Source: Mesotaenium endlicherianum (Eukaryota > Streptophyta > Zygnematophyceae > Zygnematales > Mesotaeniaceae). Taken from it: 64,000 nt of DNA. The DNA is taken from contig WELA01009551.1 in assembly GCA_009602735.1 (NCBI GenBank), forward strand, positions 1 to 64,000, read 5' to 3'. The translations under genes and the position numbers were made by a program. Each line of letters starts with the position of its first letter. The stretch's first letter is position 1. Under the pieces are notes generated by a model that made no database searches, was not told where the DNA came from, and saw only the letters and a program-made list of their open reading frames with translations. This document shows, piece by piece, positions 7,897 through 16,209 of this stretch.

Positions 7897-8769
7897 ATGG
7901 CTACCGTTAAAAACTACCTGAGTTTAGTCAAGTTTTCGCACACCATTTTTGCATTGCCCTTTGCCATGATCGGTTTCTTTCTGGGCGTGCACCAGGCATC
8001 GGATGCTTCGCACCTCGCCATCAAATTCTTGCTGGTGTTGGTATGCATGCTTACGGCGCGCAGCGCGGCTATGGCATTCAACCGTTATCTCGACAGGAGC
8101 TTCGATGCACAAAACCCACGCACCGCCATACGGGAAATACCGCAGGGCATCATTTCACCCGATCATGCATTGCGTTTTGTGATCATCAATTGCTTGTTGT
8201 TTGTGATCGCGTGCTGGTTGATCAATACGGTTTGTTTGTACCTGGCACCTATTGCATTATTTGTTATTTTATTTTACAGTTATACCAAACGGTTCACACC
8301 TCTTTGTCACCTGGTATTAGGGCTCGGACTTTCACTGGCTCCCATCGGAGCCTACCTGGCTGTTACCGGCTCATTCAGCCTGCTGCCGATTCTTTTTTCA
8401 TTGGCAGTGATCTTTTGGGTAAGCGGTTTCGATATTATTTATGCTTTGCAGGATGTAGACTTCGACCGTTCGCAACACCTCTATTCCATTCCAGCAGCGC
8501 TGGGTAAAGCCAGGGCATTACGTGTTTCTGAATTATTGCACCTGCTCAGCGCAGCGTGCGTAATCATGGCAGGCTTCAGCGGTGAATTTCATTGGTTATA
8601 CTGGATAGGGATATTGGTATTCGCAGGCATGCTCATTTATCAACATTCCATTGTTAAGCCGAACGACCTGCGCCGGGTGAACATCGCTTTCATGACCGCC
8701 AATGGTATTGCCAGCGTTATCTTCGGCCTCCTGGTAATCCTGGATATGATCTTATTATCTAACAACTAA
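7897..8769 (+). CDS. UbiA-family polyprenyltransferase (menaquinone-type, MqnP- or UbiA-like)
   Basis: This 290-residue integral membrane prenyltransferase has about eight or nine helices. It opens with VKFSHTIFALPFAMIGF, the usual UbiA start. The first Asp-rich motif appears as FNRYLDRSFDAQNPRT and the second as ALQDVDFDRSQHLYSIP; both bind the Mg-diphosphate of the prenyl donor. Bacteroidota make menaquinone rather than ubiquinone, so a role in attaching the side chain of a quinone precursor, as MqnP does in the futalosine route, is more likely than 4-hydroxybenzoate prenylation. That is inference; no mqn or men gene is in the window. It starts 8 bases after the methyltransferase stop and is probably co-transcribed with it and with ruvX. 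Confidence 0.85.
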   Translation: MATVKNYLSLVKFSHTIFALPFAMIGFFLGVHQASDASHLAIKFLLVLVCMLTARSAAMAFNRYLDRSFDAQNPRTAIREIPQGIISPDHALRFVIINCLLFVIACWLINTVCLYLAPIALFVILFYSYTKRFTPLCHLVLGLGLSLAPIGAYLAVTGSFSLLPILFSLAVIFWVSGFDIIYALQDVDFDRSQHLYSIPAALGKARALRVSELLHLLSAACVIMAGFSGEFHWLYWIGILVFAGMLIYQHSIVKPNDLRRVNIAFMTANGIASVIFGLLVILDMILLSNN

Positions 8770-8791
8770 CAACTATCAACTCACAACTCAA

Positions 8792-9220
8792 ATGCCACGC
8801 ATCCTCTGCATAGATTATGGCGGTAAACGAACCGGGATCGCAGTAACAGATCCTTTGAAGATCATTGCCAGCGGATTGACCACTGTGGACACTAAAGAAC
8901 TGATCCCATTCCTGAAAAAATACATGCAAACAGAAGCAGTAGAGTTGATCTTGATTGGTGAGCCACTGGATTTAAACGACCAGGAAACCCATGCCACCCC
9001 ATTGGTGCGGGCTGCGATACAAAAGTTAAAAAAAGAGTTTCCCGCCATCCCCATACAAACGGTTGACGAGCGCTTTACCTCCAAAATGGCTTCCAGGGCC
9101 ATGATAGAAATGGGTATGAAAAAGAAAGACCGGCAGAACAAAAAACTGGTAGACGAAATCGCGGCTACCATCATGTTGCAGGAGTATTTACAGCATTCCG
9201 GCACAGGTTTTGAGTTCTGA
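8792..9220 (+). CDS. ruvX: Holliday junction resolvase-like RuvX (YqgF)
   Basis: RuvX is a small RNase H-fold protein that is also linked to 16S rRNA 5' end processing. The protein has 142 residues. It begins with ILCIDYGGKRTGIAVTDP (first catalytic Asp) and carries LILIGEPLDLN, then TVDERFTSKMASRAM (the conserved DERxTS motif), then KKLVDEIAATIMLQEYL (last acidic residue). All catalytic positions are present. It lies 22 bases after ubiA and 64 bases before def, within a same-strand run of genes. Confidence 0.92.
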   Translation: MPRILCIDYGGKRTGIAVTDPLKIIASGLTTVDTKELIPFLKKYMQTEAVELILIGEPLDLNDQETHATPLVRAAIQKLKKEFPAIPIQTVDERFTSKMASRAMIEMGMKKKDRQNKKLVDEIAATIMLQEYLQHSGTGFEF

Positions 9221-9284
9221 CTTACTCTTTTTTAGTTTTTTGCCGGTATTTTTGCGCTCATTACTCATTAAACCAAGCAGATCG

Positions 9285-9863
9285 ATGATTCTTCCAATTG
9301 TGGCTTATGGCGCTGCGGTGCTAAGGAAAGTGGGAGCGGATATTACGCCTGATTACCCCAGGCTGGAACAATTAATAGCCGATATGTGGGAAACCATGTA
9401 TGCCAGCAATGGCGTTGGACTGGCGGCTCCGCAGATTAACAAGGATATTCGTTTGTTCGTGATGGACAGCGCACAGATATTCGAACACCTCGAAGAAGAA
9501 GAGAAAAAACAATACAGCGATGCCCCCGGTATCAAAAAGGTATTCATCAACGCGCATATCAAAGAACTTAATGGGCACGAGTGGGCGTACAACGAAGGAT
9601 GCCTGAGTATTCCCAATATCAGGGAAGACATCAGCAGGCCCGCAGAAGTGGTGCTGGAGTATATGGACGAACAATTCCAGCAACACAAAGAAACCTTCAC
9701 AGGACTTTCCGCCCGTATCATTTTACACGAATACGACCATATTGATGGAAAACTTTTCATCGACTACCTGAAACCTTTGAAGAAAAAAATGTTACAGGGC
9801 AAGTTGACCGATATCAGCAAGGGCAAGACCAAAGTGGATTATAAAATGATATTCATCAAATGA
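9285..9863 (+). CDS. def: Peptide deformylase
   Basis: Def removes the formyl group from the N-terminal Met of new proteins and is a metal (Fe2+) hydrolase. The 192 residues contain all three motifs: NGVGLAAPQI (motif I), NEGCLSIPNI with the metal Cys (motif II), and ILHEYDHIDGKLFIDYL with the HExDH metal site (motif III). The frame is open for 25 codons before the chosen ATG, but MILPIVAYGAAVLRKVG is the usual start, and a promoter box TATTTTTG lies at 9247-9254, inside that extension. An insertion around residues 68-80 (FEHLEEEEKKQYSDAPG) is acidic and common in this phylum. The last codons overlap the start of the next gene. Confidence 0.96.
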   Translation: MILPIVAYGAAVLRKVGADITPDYPRLEQLIADMWETMYASNGVGLAAPQINKDIRLFVMDSAQIFEHLEEEEKKQYSDAPGIKKVFINAHIKELNGHEWAYNEGCLSIPNIREDISRPAEVVLEYMDEQFQQHKETFTGLSARIILHEYDHIDGKLFIDYLKPLKKKMLQGKLTDISKGKTKVDYKMIFIK

Positions 9864-10789
9864 TGCGATACTACAGCTTTTTGTTGATATTGGTATGCTT
9901 TCATTCGGCAGCACAGGATACCTCCATACTGATCGATAAGCAACGGGTTACCCTCGCCGAAGTGGTGGTGCGGAATAATTTCGATTACAAAAAGCTGCTG
10001 GCCCAGATCAAAGAAGATACTACATTCTATAAAGCTTTTCGCAACCTGCGTATACTCGGGTTCACTTCTTACAACGATATCAAAATGCTGGATAAAAAAG
10101 GCGCTGTAAAAGCTTCTCTGAACAGCAAAACAAGACAGAACAGGGCCAATGGCTGCCGTACCATGGATGTGCTGGAAGAGCAAACAACAGGCAATTTTTA
10201 CGACAGCAAACGGAATTACAATTACATGACCGCGGAATTGTATGCAGGACTGTTCTTTACCAAAGGAAGCGTTTGCGGGGAGAATAATATTGTAAAAGGC
10301 CGTATCCTGAACACCAGCGGAAAATCGGGGATAGAAAAACACAAAGAGCAACTGAAAATGCTGTTCTTCAACCCGGGTAAAAAAATACCCGGCATTCCTT
10401 TTATCGGCAACAAGCTGGACCTTTACGATGAAAGCGCACACGAACTCTACGATTACCGGCTGGATATTGTTGAATACCACGGCACGCTGGCCTATGAATT
10501 TTCTATCAAACCAAAAGAAGACCTCGGTTTCTTAAAGAACGACCGCATTGTGGTTGACCAGATGGATACCTGGTTCGACCAGAAAACGCTGGAAGTATTG
10601 GGACGTAATTATTCGCTGAGCTACAAAGCGGGCGTATACGATTTTGACGTGAGCATGGAAGTGGAAATGACCAAATTCGAAGGACTCACGGTTCCCCGCG
10701 TTTTGCGCTACAAAGGCAACTGGGATGTTATTTTCAAAAAAAGAGAACGCGCCCAGTTCACCGCTACCTTGTTTGATTTCAAAAAGTAA
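9860..10789 (+). CDS. Secreted protein of unknown function, Bacteroidota type
   Basis: This 309-residue protein begins with a signal peptide (MRYYSFLLILVCFHSAAQ; an ATG-ATG pair allows start at 9860 or 9863) that would be cut after AAQ. The mature part begins with ILIDKQRVTLAEVVVRNNFD, a stretch resembling the linker after carboxypeptidase-like regulatory domains of this phylum. The remainder is a beta-rich region with no catalytic motif I can name and two Cys that might pair. It resembles uncharacterised periplasmic proteins that share the LAEVVVRN element. It overlaps the def stop by 4 bases, so translation is probably coupled. A hairpin follows the stop. Confidence 0.6.
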   Translation: MMRYYSFLLILVCFHSAAQDTSILIDKQRVTLAEVVVRNNFDYKKLLAQIKEDTTFYKAFRNLRILGFTSYNDIKMLDKKGAVKASLNSKTRQNRANGCRTMDVLEEQTTGNFYDSKRNYNYMTAELYAGLFFTKGSVCGENNIVKGRILNTSGKSGIEKHKEQLKMLFFNPGKKIPGIPFIGNKLDLYDESAHELYDYRLDIVEYHGTLAYEFSIKPKEDLGFLKNDRIVVDQMDTWFDQKTLEVLGRNYSLSYKAGVYDFDVSMEVEMTKFEGLTVPRVLRYKGNWDVIFKKRERAQFTATLFDFKK

Positions 10790-10814
10790 GGGCTGCAATC
10801 GCTTGCAACCCTTA
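10787..10814. terminator. Hairpin between convergent genes
   Basis: TAAGGGCTGCAA and TTGCAACCCTTA form a 12-bp stem with one mismatch and a 4-base loop, starting at the stop codon of the secreted-protein gene. There is no T run, so it may stop transcription poorly or serve as an mRNA end. Confidence 0.45.
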
Positions 10815-10845
10815 ACCCCCTGACTATTAAAAACGAAAGCGTTGG

Positions 10846-11889
10846 TTATAATGAATTGAGGTATTGAAGTATCTCGGTGAGGTTCTTCTGTACCGGTGGG
10901 TCGATCACATAACGTGTTACTGTGCCCACATCGTTGATGTTTTTAGTGCCCAGGTACAAATCCGTTCCAATGCGTGATATGGACACCAGCGTGATCTTGC
11001 TTCCGATGGGTATACGCCGTGTGGCAAAGGACCTCGAATCAAAATCGTCTTTCAGTCTTACCACTGTTTTCTGGTTGGCGAATACAGCGAATACAACGGT
11101 ATTCCTATTGGTGAAATTGGGCGGCAGCACAGCAGTGATCTTGGTGCTCGGAAGCGTACTGTCTGTGTACCGGCAAGCACTGATCCATCGCAGGTTCTTA
11201 GAAGCCAATTCGTATCCTGTTACAATAGAAGTGTTGGTGCTGTTGGGTTTCGACCAGGTCTTGATCCAGGTAGTATCGAGATCGCGCAACCAGTTATGCA
11301 TGGTATCAATGTTACCCTGTGTAAGGTAAGGAATGGTTTCAGCAGCATAGAATACCTGCATGTTCGGTTTAGGATCCTGTGTATCACTGAAACGTATGGT
11401 AATGGTTGCGCCGGGTAAAAGTTTCAATTCACGGCCATTTTGTGTTACGCGGATAAAGATACCACCGCCTGTCTCCAGCAGGTAACCATTGCTGATAGTA
11501 GGTTTGAAGAATTTGATGAAATCGCCTTTGGTTTTCAGACGGAAGAATTCGATGCGTACAGGACCGGAACATACATTGCTGCCGCCTCCACCACCACTGC
11601 CGCCACTTCCACCGCCAGCATAGGTAAAGGAACTGCCGGGAATTTGAATAGAGAGACTATCGCCGTAAGTGAGTGTATCTGTTTTAGAACAATTAAAAGA
11701 ATCAACGGTGAGATTGGGAAACATCAGCTGGGCCAACTCATTGAGGGTAGCACTGCCGGTTGCATTTTTCATCCAGGCTGTATCGTTCAGCGGATGGTTG
11801 GGATAAAGGATCAGATTGCTTGATAATTCTTTTCTGCAAGCTGTAAAGAAAAGGAGCGCAATACATCCGATAGTTATAGTTTTTTTCAT
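10846..11889 (-). CDS. Lipoprotein of unknown function downstream of an ECF sigma operon
   Basis: The 347-residue protein has a type II signal peptide with a clear lipobox (MKKTITIGCIALLFFTACRK), so it should be anchored by a lipidated Cys at about residue 18. A Gly/Ser-only stretch follows around residues 90-105, then a beta-rich region up to the end (ITIRFSDTQDPKPNMQVFY, RYVIDPPVQKNLTEILQY). There is no enzyme motif and I do not recognise the family. It reads in the same direction as the sigma factor and the anchored barrel protein, starting 53 bases after the latter, so it is probably the third gene of that operon and an envelope component under its control. The intergenic A/T-rich stretch could also hold its own promoter. 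Confidence 0.6.
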   Translation of the reverse strand: MKKTITIGCIALLFFTACRKELSSNLILYPNHPLNDTAWMKNATGSATLNELAQLMFPNLTVDSFNCSKTDTLTYGDSLSIQIPGSSFTYAGGGSGGSGGGGGSNVCSGPVRIEFFRLKTKGDFIKFFKPTISNGYLLETGGGIFIRVTQNGRELKLLPGATITIRFSDTQDPKPNMQVFYAAETIPYLTQGNIDTMHNWLRDLDTTWIKTWSKPNSTNTSIVTGYELASKNLRWISACRYTDSTLPSTKITAVLPPNFTNRNTVVFAVFANQKTVVRLKDDFDSRSFATRRIPIGSKITLVSISRIGTDLYLGTKNINDVGTVTRYVIDPPVQKNLTEILQYLNSL

Positions 11890-11942
11890 AGTTAATGTTA
11901 TTACTACATCATAGATACAGGTAGTGTTTCGCGCGTTGCCTG

Positions 11943-13379
11943 CTATCTTCTATTTAAATTATATCTTAAGCCGATGGACAGTCCACCAACGTGAAATTTC
12001 TGCGTATAAGCAGCCTGATCAGCAGTGATGTTCGATAAATTATACCTGAAATAAGGTTCAAAAAATAACTGGCTGTTTTCACCCAATCGTTTCATGAAAC
12101 TGATGCTGGTGTATAACCCCATGCCGATATTGCTTTTATATACAGCAGTGCTTGCTTTGTCAATCGGAACAGTAGCGAGTGATTTATCGAGCACCACACC
12201 CTGGTACCAGGAAGAAAGATTGAATATCACACCTGCATTTACACCCACCCTGAAATCATCTTCATCCCTGCCAAACTGGTACCCGATCGTCACAGGTACA
12301 TCAATGGTGCGGAAATGATTTGTAACAGTATTGTTGCGATAACCGATCTGCCGCAACACGCTGGTATCATTGACCAGTACGGTATCGCCCGGTCCCCGGA
12401 TGATTTGCCGTTGTGTAATTACCGTGGTTGTTTTGATCTCGTTTTCGCTGCGATAGGTGAATTGTTGGTTGATTTGTCCATATTGCAAGCCTGCTTTCAA
12501 CACCAGGTTATCACTGAATGGTTTCACCAACCGCACACCTACACTGAAACCCAGTTGTGAACTTTCACTACTGTCTTTACGCTGCATGTATTGCGGGGTA
12601 GCCGATACATTCTGCTCTGACTTAAAAGCAAGATCGGGTGAGGCATACATCTCAACATACCAATCGGGGTTCACATACCGCCCGCCTCTTGCTGAAGGGC
12701 AAACCAGCATATTGGGAACACGCCTGGTATGTGCAACCGCATTCATCAGTTCCAGGTTTTTCAAATCTTTTATATCGTACAACAAACTGTTCCTGTCTGA
12801 AAGAAGAGGAGCGGCTGCCAGTAGGTTGAAACGACGGGCATCATCTGATGCTGACTGGATAGGAGATGCTTGCTCTTGCGATGCAGGATGACTATTATAA
12901 TTGATACCAGCTGCCTGTGCATTTTTGTAAGCAGTATTGCCGGGCGTTATCTGTGCAGATAATGAAAGTTCATTGTTGTTATTCGATTCGTTGGGTGTAT
13001 TATTATTATGGAGTGTATTGTTTTGAACGATAGCGTTTGAATTTTCTGCGACATTATTATTAGAAGAAGCTGATTCACTGCCAGCAACGGTTTGCTCCTG
13101 TGCATGTTGCTGATCTCGTGTTGCGGTTGCAGATATAGATGTGGATGTGGATGGCTGCTGTGTTGCCGGTTGTAAATACAGGTATCCTCCAACGGCGAAA
13201 GCCCCCAGGAGGGCCAGCGCAATCATGTACCTGCCAAGGGTGTTGATCCGGGGCAGTACGAAACCTTTGCGGTCGCCTTTTTCATCGGGCTTGATCTTTT
13301 CCCAAAGACCCGGCGGCACAGGAGCAGAATGGTCTTTGAGCTTTGCCCTGATGAATTGATCAAATTGGTTATCGCTCAT
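11943..13379 (-). CDS. Inner-membrane-anchored protein with outer-membrane-type beta-barrel (PorT/OMP_b-brl_2-like)
   Basis: From the ATG at 13379 (one base after the sigma stop) the protein has 478 residues. Residues 1-45 are cytoplasmic in character (FDQFIRAKLKDHSAPVPPG, LWEKIKPDEK). A single membrane helix (YMIALALLGAFAVGGYLYL) follows near 50-70. About 100 residues of Ser/Thr/Asn/Gln-rich, probably disordered linker come next. The last 230 residues look like an outer membrane beta-barrel with alternating strands (GVRLVKPFSDNLVLKAGLQYG, FFEPYFRYNLSNITAD, GGLSIGLRYNLN). The chain would therefore touch both membranes. Its place right behind an ECF sigma gene suggests that the N-terminal domain is the anti-sigma part. 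That is inference; no ZAS zinc motif is seen. Confidence 0.7.
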   Translation of the reverse strand: MSDNQFDQFIRAKLKDHSAPVPPGLWEKIKPDEKGDRKGFVLPRINTLGRYMIALALLGAFAVGGYLYLQPATQQPSTSTSISATATRDQQHAQEQTVAGSESASSNNNVAENSNAIVQNNTLHNNNTPNESNNNNELSLSAQITPGNTAYKNAQAAGINYNSHPASQEQASPIQSASDDARRFNLLAAAPLLSDRNSLLYDIKDLKNLELMNAVAHTRRVPNMLVCPSARGGRYVNPDWYVEMYASPDLAFKSEQNVSATPQYMQRKDSSESSQLGFSVGVRLVKPFSDNLVLKAGLQYGQINQQFTYRSENEIKTTTVITQRQIIRGPGDTVLVNDTSVLRQIGYRNNTVTNHFRTIDVPVTIGYQFGRDEDDFRVGVNAGVIFNLSSWYQGVVLDKSLATVPIDKASTAVYKSNIGMGLYTSISFMKRLGENSQLFFEPYFRYNLSNITADQAAYTQKFHVGGLSIGLRYNLNRR

Positions 13380-13380
13380 G

Positions 13381-13917
13381 TTATACAGCAATTTTTTGTA
13401 GTTGTAATATTTGTTGTTGCAGCATCTTCCGGGCCTTTACCAATTGGCTGCGGCTGGTGCCGGGTTGTATGTTCAGCATTTCTGCTATTTCTTCGTGACT
13501 GTATCCTTCCACTACATTCAGGTTAAAAACCATCCGGTAACCTTCTGGCAACTGACCAATCAATTTTAAAAGATCTTCTTCACCCAAATGACTGTAGGTG
13601 CTGGGATCCATCTTGGGCGCATCGTTGCTGTGGTCATCGATCTCTTTGAAACGGATTTTCTTTTTCTCCAAATGCCGGATGGCCGTATTCACCACGATAC
13701 GCCTGATCCATCCTTCGAATGAACCTTCCGATTTGAACTGTTCGATGTATTTGAATACTTTGATGAAAGCGTCCTGCAGCATGTCTTCGGCTTCCATGGT
13801 ATCGTTGGCATAACGCAGGCATACGCTCATCATCTTACCGGCATATCTTTCAAACAGTATATGCTGGCAACCGGTATGTTGCTTGATACATCCCTTGATA
13901 AGTTCAGATTCTGTCAC
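13381..13917 (-). CDS. ECF-family RNA polymerase sigma factor
   Basis: The protein has 178 residues with the two domains of a group 4 sigma factor. Region 2 (about 25-90) includes LFERYAGKMMSVCLRYANDT, AEDMLQDAFIKVFKYIEQF and FEGWIRRIVVNTAIRHL. Region 4 (about 115-170) includes LIGQLPEGYRMVFNLNVVEG and the HTH YSHEEIAEMLNIQPGTSRSQ, then LVKARKMLQQQI. It is followed one base later by the anchored beta-barrel protein and then a lipoprotein, so it probably governs an envelope regulon and its own operon. A near-consensus box TATCTTTA lies about 35 bases upstream. The family is certain; the signal is unknown. Confidence 0.93.
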   Translation of the reverse strand: MTESELIKGCIKQHTGCQHILFERYAGKMMSVCLRYANDTMEAEDMLQDAFIKVFKYIEQFKSEGSFEGWIRRIVVNTAIRHLEKKKIRFKEIDDHSNDAPKMDPSTYSHLGEEDLLKLIGQLPEGYRMVFNLNVVEGYSHEEIAEMLNIQPGTSRSQLVKARKMLQQQILQLQKIAV

Positions 13918-14065
13918 CTGCAGGTTGGTTTAGGATTGACTTCTTGCTAAAGATACCCGTTGAGGAGGTTTCGTTGCCTGCGAGAAATTAAAAAAAATAA
14001 AAAGTTAAAACACAAAATTTAAAAAACATATTGATTTTCATCATTTTACATAGCTGATGATTGTT

Positions 14066-15175
14066 TCATGCTAGTAAAAACTGATCATGTATGTAGTCAA
14101 CCACGCTCGCCAGGCTATTGGTTTCCTGGTAAACGGCCAACTGCCTGTCGGCCCCGGTACCCTGTTCAAATATGGTGTGGATATAGTTGATTGAATGCCG
14201 GGAACCCAGGTCATCCACCACATCGTCTACAAAATCCATGAGCTCGTAAATGAGGGCACGGGTATTCACTTCGGTCTCCTTACCAAAATCGATCAGGGCG
14301 CCATCGATGCCATAACGACTGGCCCTCCATTTATTTTCATTGATCACCGAACGCTGGTACATCATGAAGTTGAGGTTCTGGCTGCGCAGCTTGTATATTT
14401 TGGCGCAGATGGCCTGGAACAGGGCGGCAATGGCAATGGTCTCATTAACGGTCAGCGGCACATCGCAGATACGGAATTCCACGGTATTGAAGAAAGGATG
14501 CACACGCAGGTCCCACCAGATCTTTTTCGCATTGTCTATGCAATTGGTCTTGATGAGCAGGTTCACATAATTCTCGTATGCTTCAATGCTTTCAAAAAAA
14601 TCAGGTATGCCCGTACGCGGAAACTTATCGAATACCTTGGTGCGGAAAGATTTATAACCGGTAAGCCTGCCTTCCCAGAAAGGCGAGTTGGTACTGAGTG
14701 CATACACATGCGGTAAAAAATACCGTGCGGTATTGGCAATATGCATGGCCATCCGGCGGTCTTCCATGCCTACATGCACATGCAATCCAAAAATGAGGTT
14801 ACTGCGGGCTGCTTCCTGCAACTCATTTACGATCTCGTTGTAACGGGCGTGGTCGGTGATGAGTTGGTGTTCCCAGTGACTGAAAGGATGCGTGCCCGAA
14901 GCGCCCACCCATAAACCGAGATCACCTGCAATTTGTGCGATCGTTCCCCGGAGGGTGGCCACGTCTTTGAAAGCCTCATCGATATTGCGGCAGATATCGG
15001 TACCCACTTCCACTACAGCCTGGTGCATTTCGGCCTTCACTTTGTCTTTGATGATCTTCTGACCCTCCAGTACGATCTTTTGTTCATGGCTTTTCAGCTC
15101 ACGCGTATGCGGGTCGAGCACCATGTATTCTTCTTCCACGCCCAGTGTAAAGTGCGAGTAATTGATATCTCCCAT
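14066..15175 (-). CDS. YbdK-type carboxylate-amine ligase (GCS2 family)
   Basis: The protein has 369 residues and belongs to the glutamate-cysteine ligase type 2 family, whose E. coli member YbdK has weak glutamate-cysteine ligase activity. FTLGVEEEYMVLDPHTREL is the metal-binding start (three Glu). WVGASGTHPFSHWEHQLIT, FGLHVHVGMEDRRMAMHIAN and STNSPFWEGRLTGYKSFRTK are the core motifs, and the late segment has WWDLRVHPFFNTVEFRICD. It activates a carboxylate as acyl phosphate and joins it to an amine; the true substrates are unknown. It lies 3 bases after an ATP-grasp gene on the same strand and next to a divergent esterase. It is not likely to be the main glutathione enzyme, as no gshB is adjacent. 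Confidence 0.9.
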   Translation of the reverse strand: MGDINYSHFTLGVEEEYMVLDPHTRELKSHEQKIVLEGQKIIKDKVKAEMHQAVVEVGTDICRNIDEAFKDVATLRGTIAQIAGDLGLWVGASGTHPFSHWEHQLITDHARYNEIVNELQEAARSNLIFGLHVHVGMEDRRMAMHIANTARYFLPHVYALSTNSPFWEGRLTGYKSFRTKVFDKFPRTGIPDFFESIEAYENYVNLLIKTNCIDNAKKIWWDLRVHPFFNTVEFRICDVPLTVNETIAIAALFQAICAKIYKLRSQNLNFMMYQRSVINENKWRASRYGIDGALIDFGKETEVNTRALIYELMDFVDDVVDDLGSRHSINYIHTIFEQGTGADRQLAVYQETNSLASVVDYIHDQFLLA

Positions 15176-15178
15176 CGT

Positions 15179-16132
15179 CTAAATCAGTTTTTGTTTGGCG
15201 CTGCTTCTTTTTACATATTCTCCCCAGGTAAGGTTATCGATGCCGGGTGTTACAGACAGCGCTTTTTCTATGGCATAGTTGGCTGCGGTTTCCACCACCC
15301 ATTCAAAATTATCTGCTCCTACGCTTTTCAGATCGGCATCGGGGGCGGGGTTGCAGAAGTCAATGGCATAAGGGACGCCATCGCGCAGCGCGAGTTCCAC
15401 CGTGTTGAAATCATAACCTAAGTACTGGTTGATGCGCAATACGATCGATTCCATTTCTTTCAGCTTTTCTGCCGAAGGAGTAAAATCGGCCACATAACGC
15501 AGGTGGTGCGGGTTACGGGGTTCATAAGGCATGATGCGTACGTATTTACCGCCTATGCAATAGCAGCGATAATATTCTTCGAAAATAATTTCTTCCTGTA
15601 ACAACATCACGAGCTGACCGGTCTCGCTATGTTTTTCAAAAAAATCATCCATGCTGGTGAGCTTGTATACATTCTTCCAGCCACCGCCGGCAAAGGGCTT
15701 CATATAAGCGGGGAAACCTACATAGTGGAAAATACTTTCCCAGTCGAGCGGGTAAGCCAGGTTGCTGAACGATTGATCGGAAGTGTCGGCCGGCAGCTCG
15801 CGAGAGGGCAGGATAACCGTTTTGGGAACCGGTACATTGATCTGCGTGGCTAAACAATTATTGAAAAATTTTTCATCGGCGCTCCACCAGAAGGGATTGT
15901 TGATAACGGCGGTTCCACAGAGCGCTGCATTTTTAAGAAAGGCCCGGTAAAAAGGCACATCCTGGCTGATGCGGTCTACGATCACTGCATAATCGGTTGC
16001 CACACCCTGCATCACTTTGTCTATCCGAACGGGTTCTGCGCTGATGCCTTCCACGTGCTTGGCGTTGATGCGCTCAACAAAAGCCATGGGAAAGCTTCTT
16101 TCCTGCCCGAATAGAATGCCGATCTTTTTCAT
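15179..16132 (-). CDS. ATP-grasp family ligase (amidoligase partner)
   Basis: This 317-residue ATP-grasp-like protein begins KKIGILFGQERSFPMAFVER, an N-terminal Rossmann-like part. A middle segment has VPVPKTVILPS and VGFPAYMKPFAGGGWKNVYK, the Lys and Gly-rich loop that contact ATP. LLQEEIIFEEYYRCYCIGGK is the next strand, and YDFNTVELALRDGVPYAIDF followed by CNPAPDAD is the Mg-binding end, with Glu, Asp and Asn in the expected positions. It should form an amide or peptide bond with ATP. It is the first gene of a pair with the YbdK-type ligase 3 bases downstream. The esterase at 16210 is divergent, separated by 77 bases. Substrate unknown. Confidence 0.8.
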   Translation of the reverse strand: MKKIGILFGQERSFPMAFVERINAKHVEGISAEPVRIDKVMQGVATDYAVIVDRISQDVPFYRAFLKNAALCGTAVINNPFWWSADEKFFNNCLATQINVPVPKTVILPSRELPADTSDQSFSNLAYPLDWESIFHYVGFPAYMKPFAGGGWKNVYKLTSMDDFFEKHSETGQLVMLLQEEIIFEEYYRCYCIGGKYVRIMPYEPRNPHHLRYVADFTPSAEKLKEMESIVLRINQYLGYDFNTVELALRDGVPYAIDFCNPAPDADLKSVGADNFEWVVETAANYAIEKALSVTPGIDNLTWGEYVKRSSAKQKLI

Positions 16133-16196
16133 GTTGGAGGTTTTGAGGTTGGATTTGCTTTCAATTTACCGACAATTTTCATATTTCCAATTACAT

Positions 16197-16204
16197 TATT
16201 TTTG
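16197..16204 (+). promoter_or_regulatory. Promoter -7 box of the esterase gene
   Basis: TATTTTTG matches TAnnTTTG exactly and ends 5 bases before the ATG at 16210. No clear TTTG -33 element is seen at the usual distance. Confidence 0.55.
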
Positions 16205-16209
16205 ACGTT

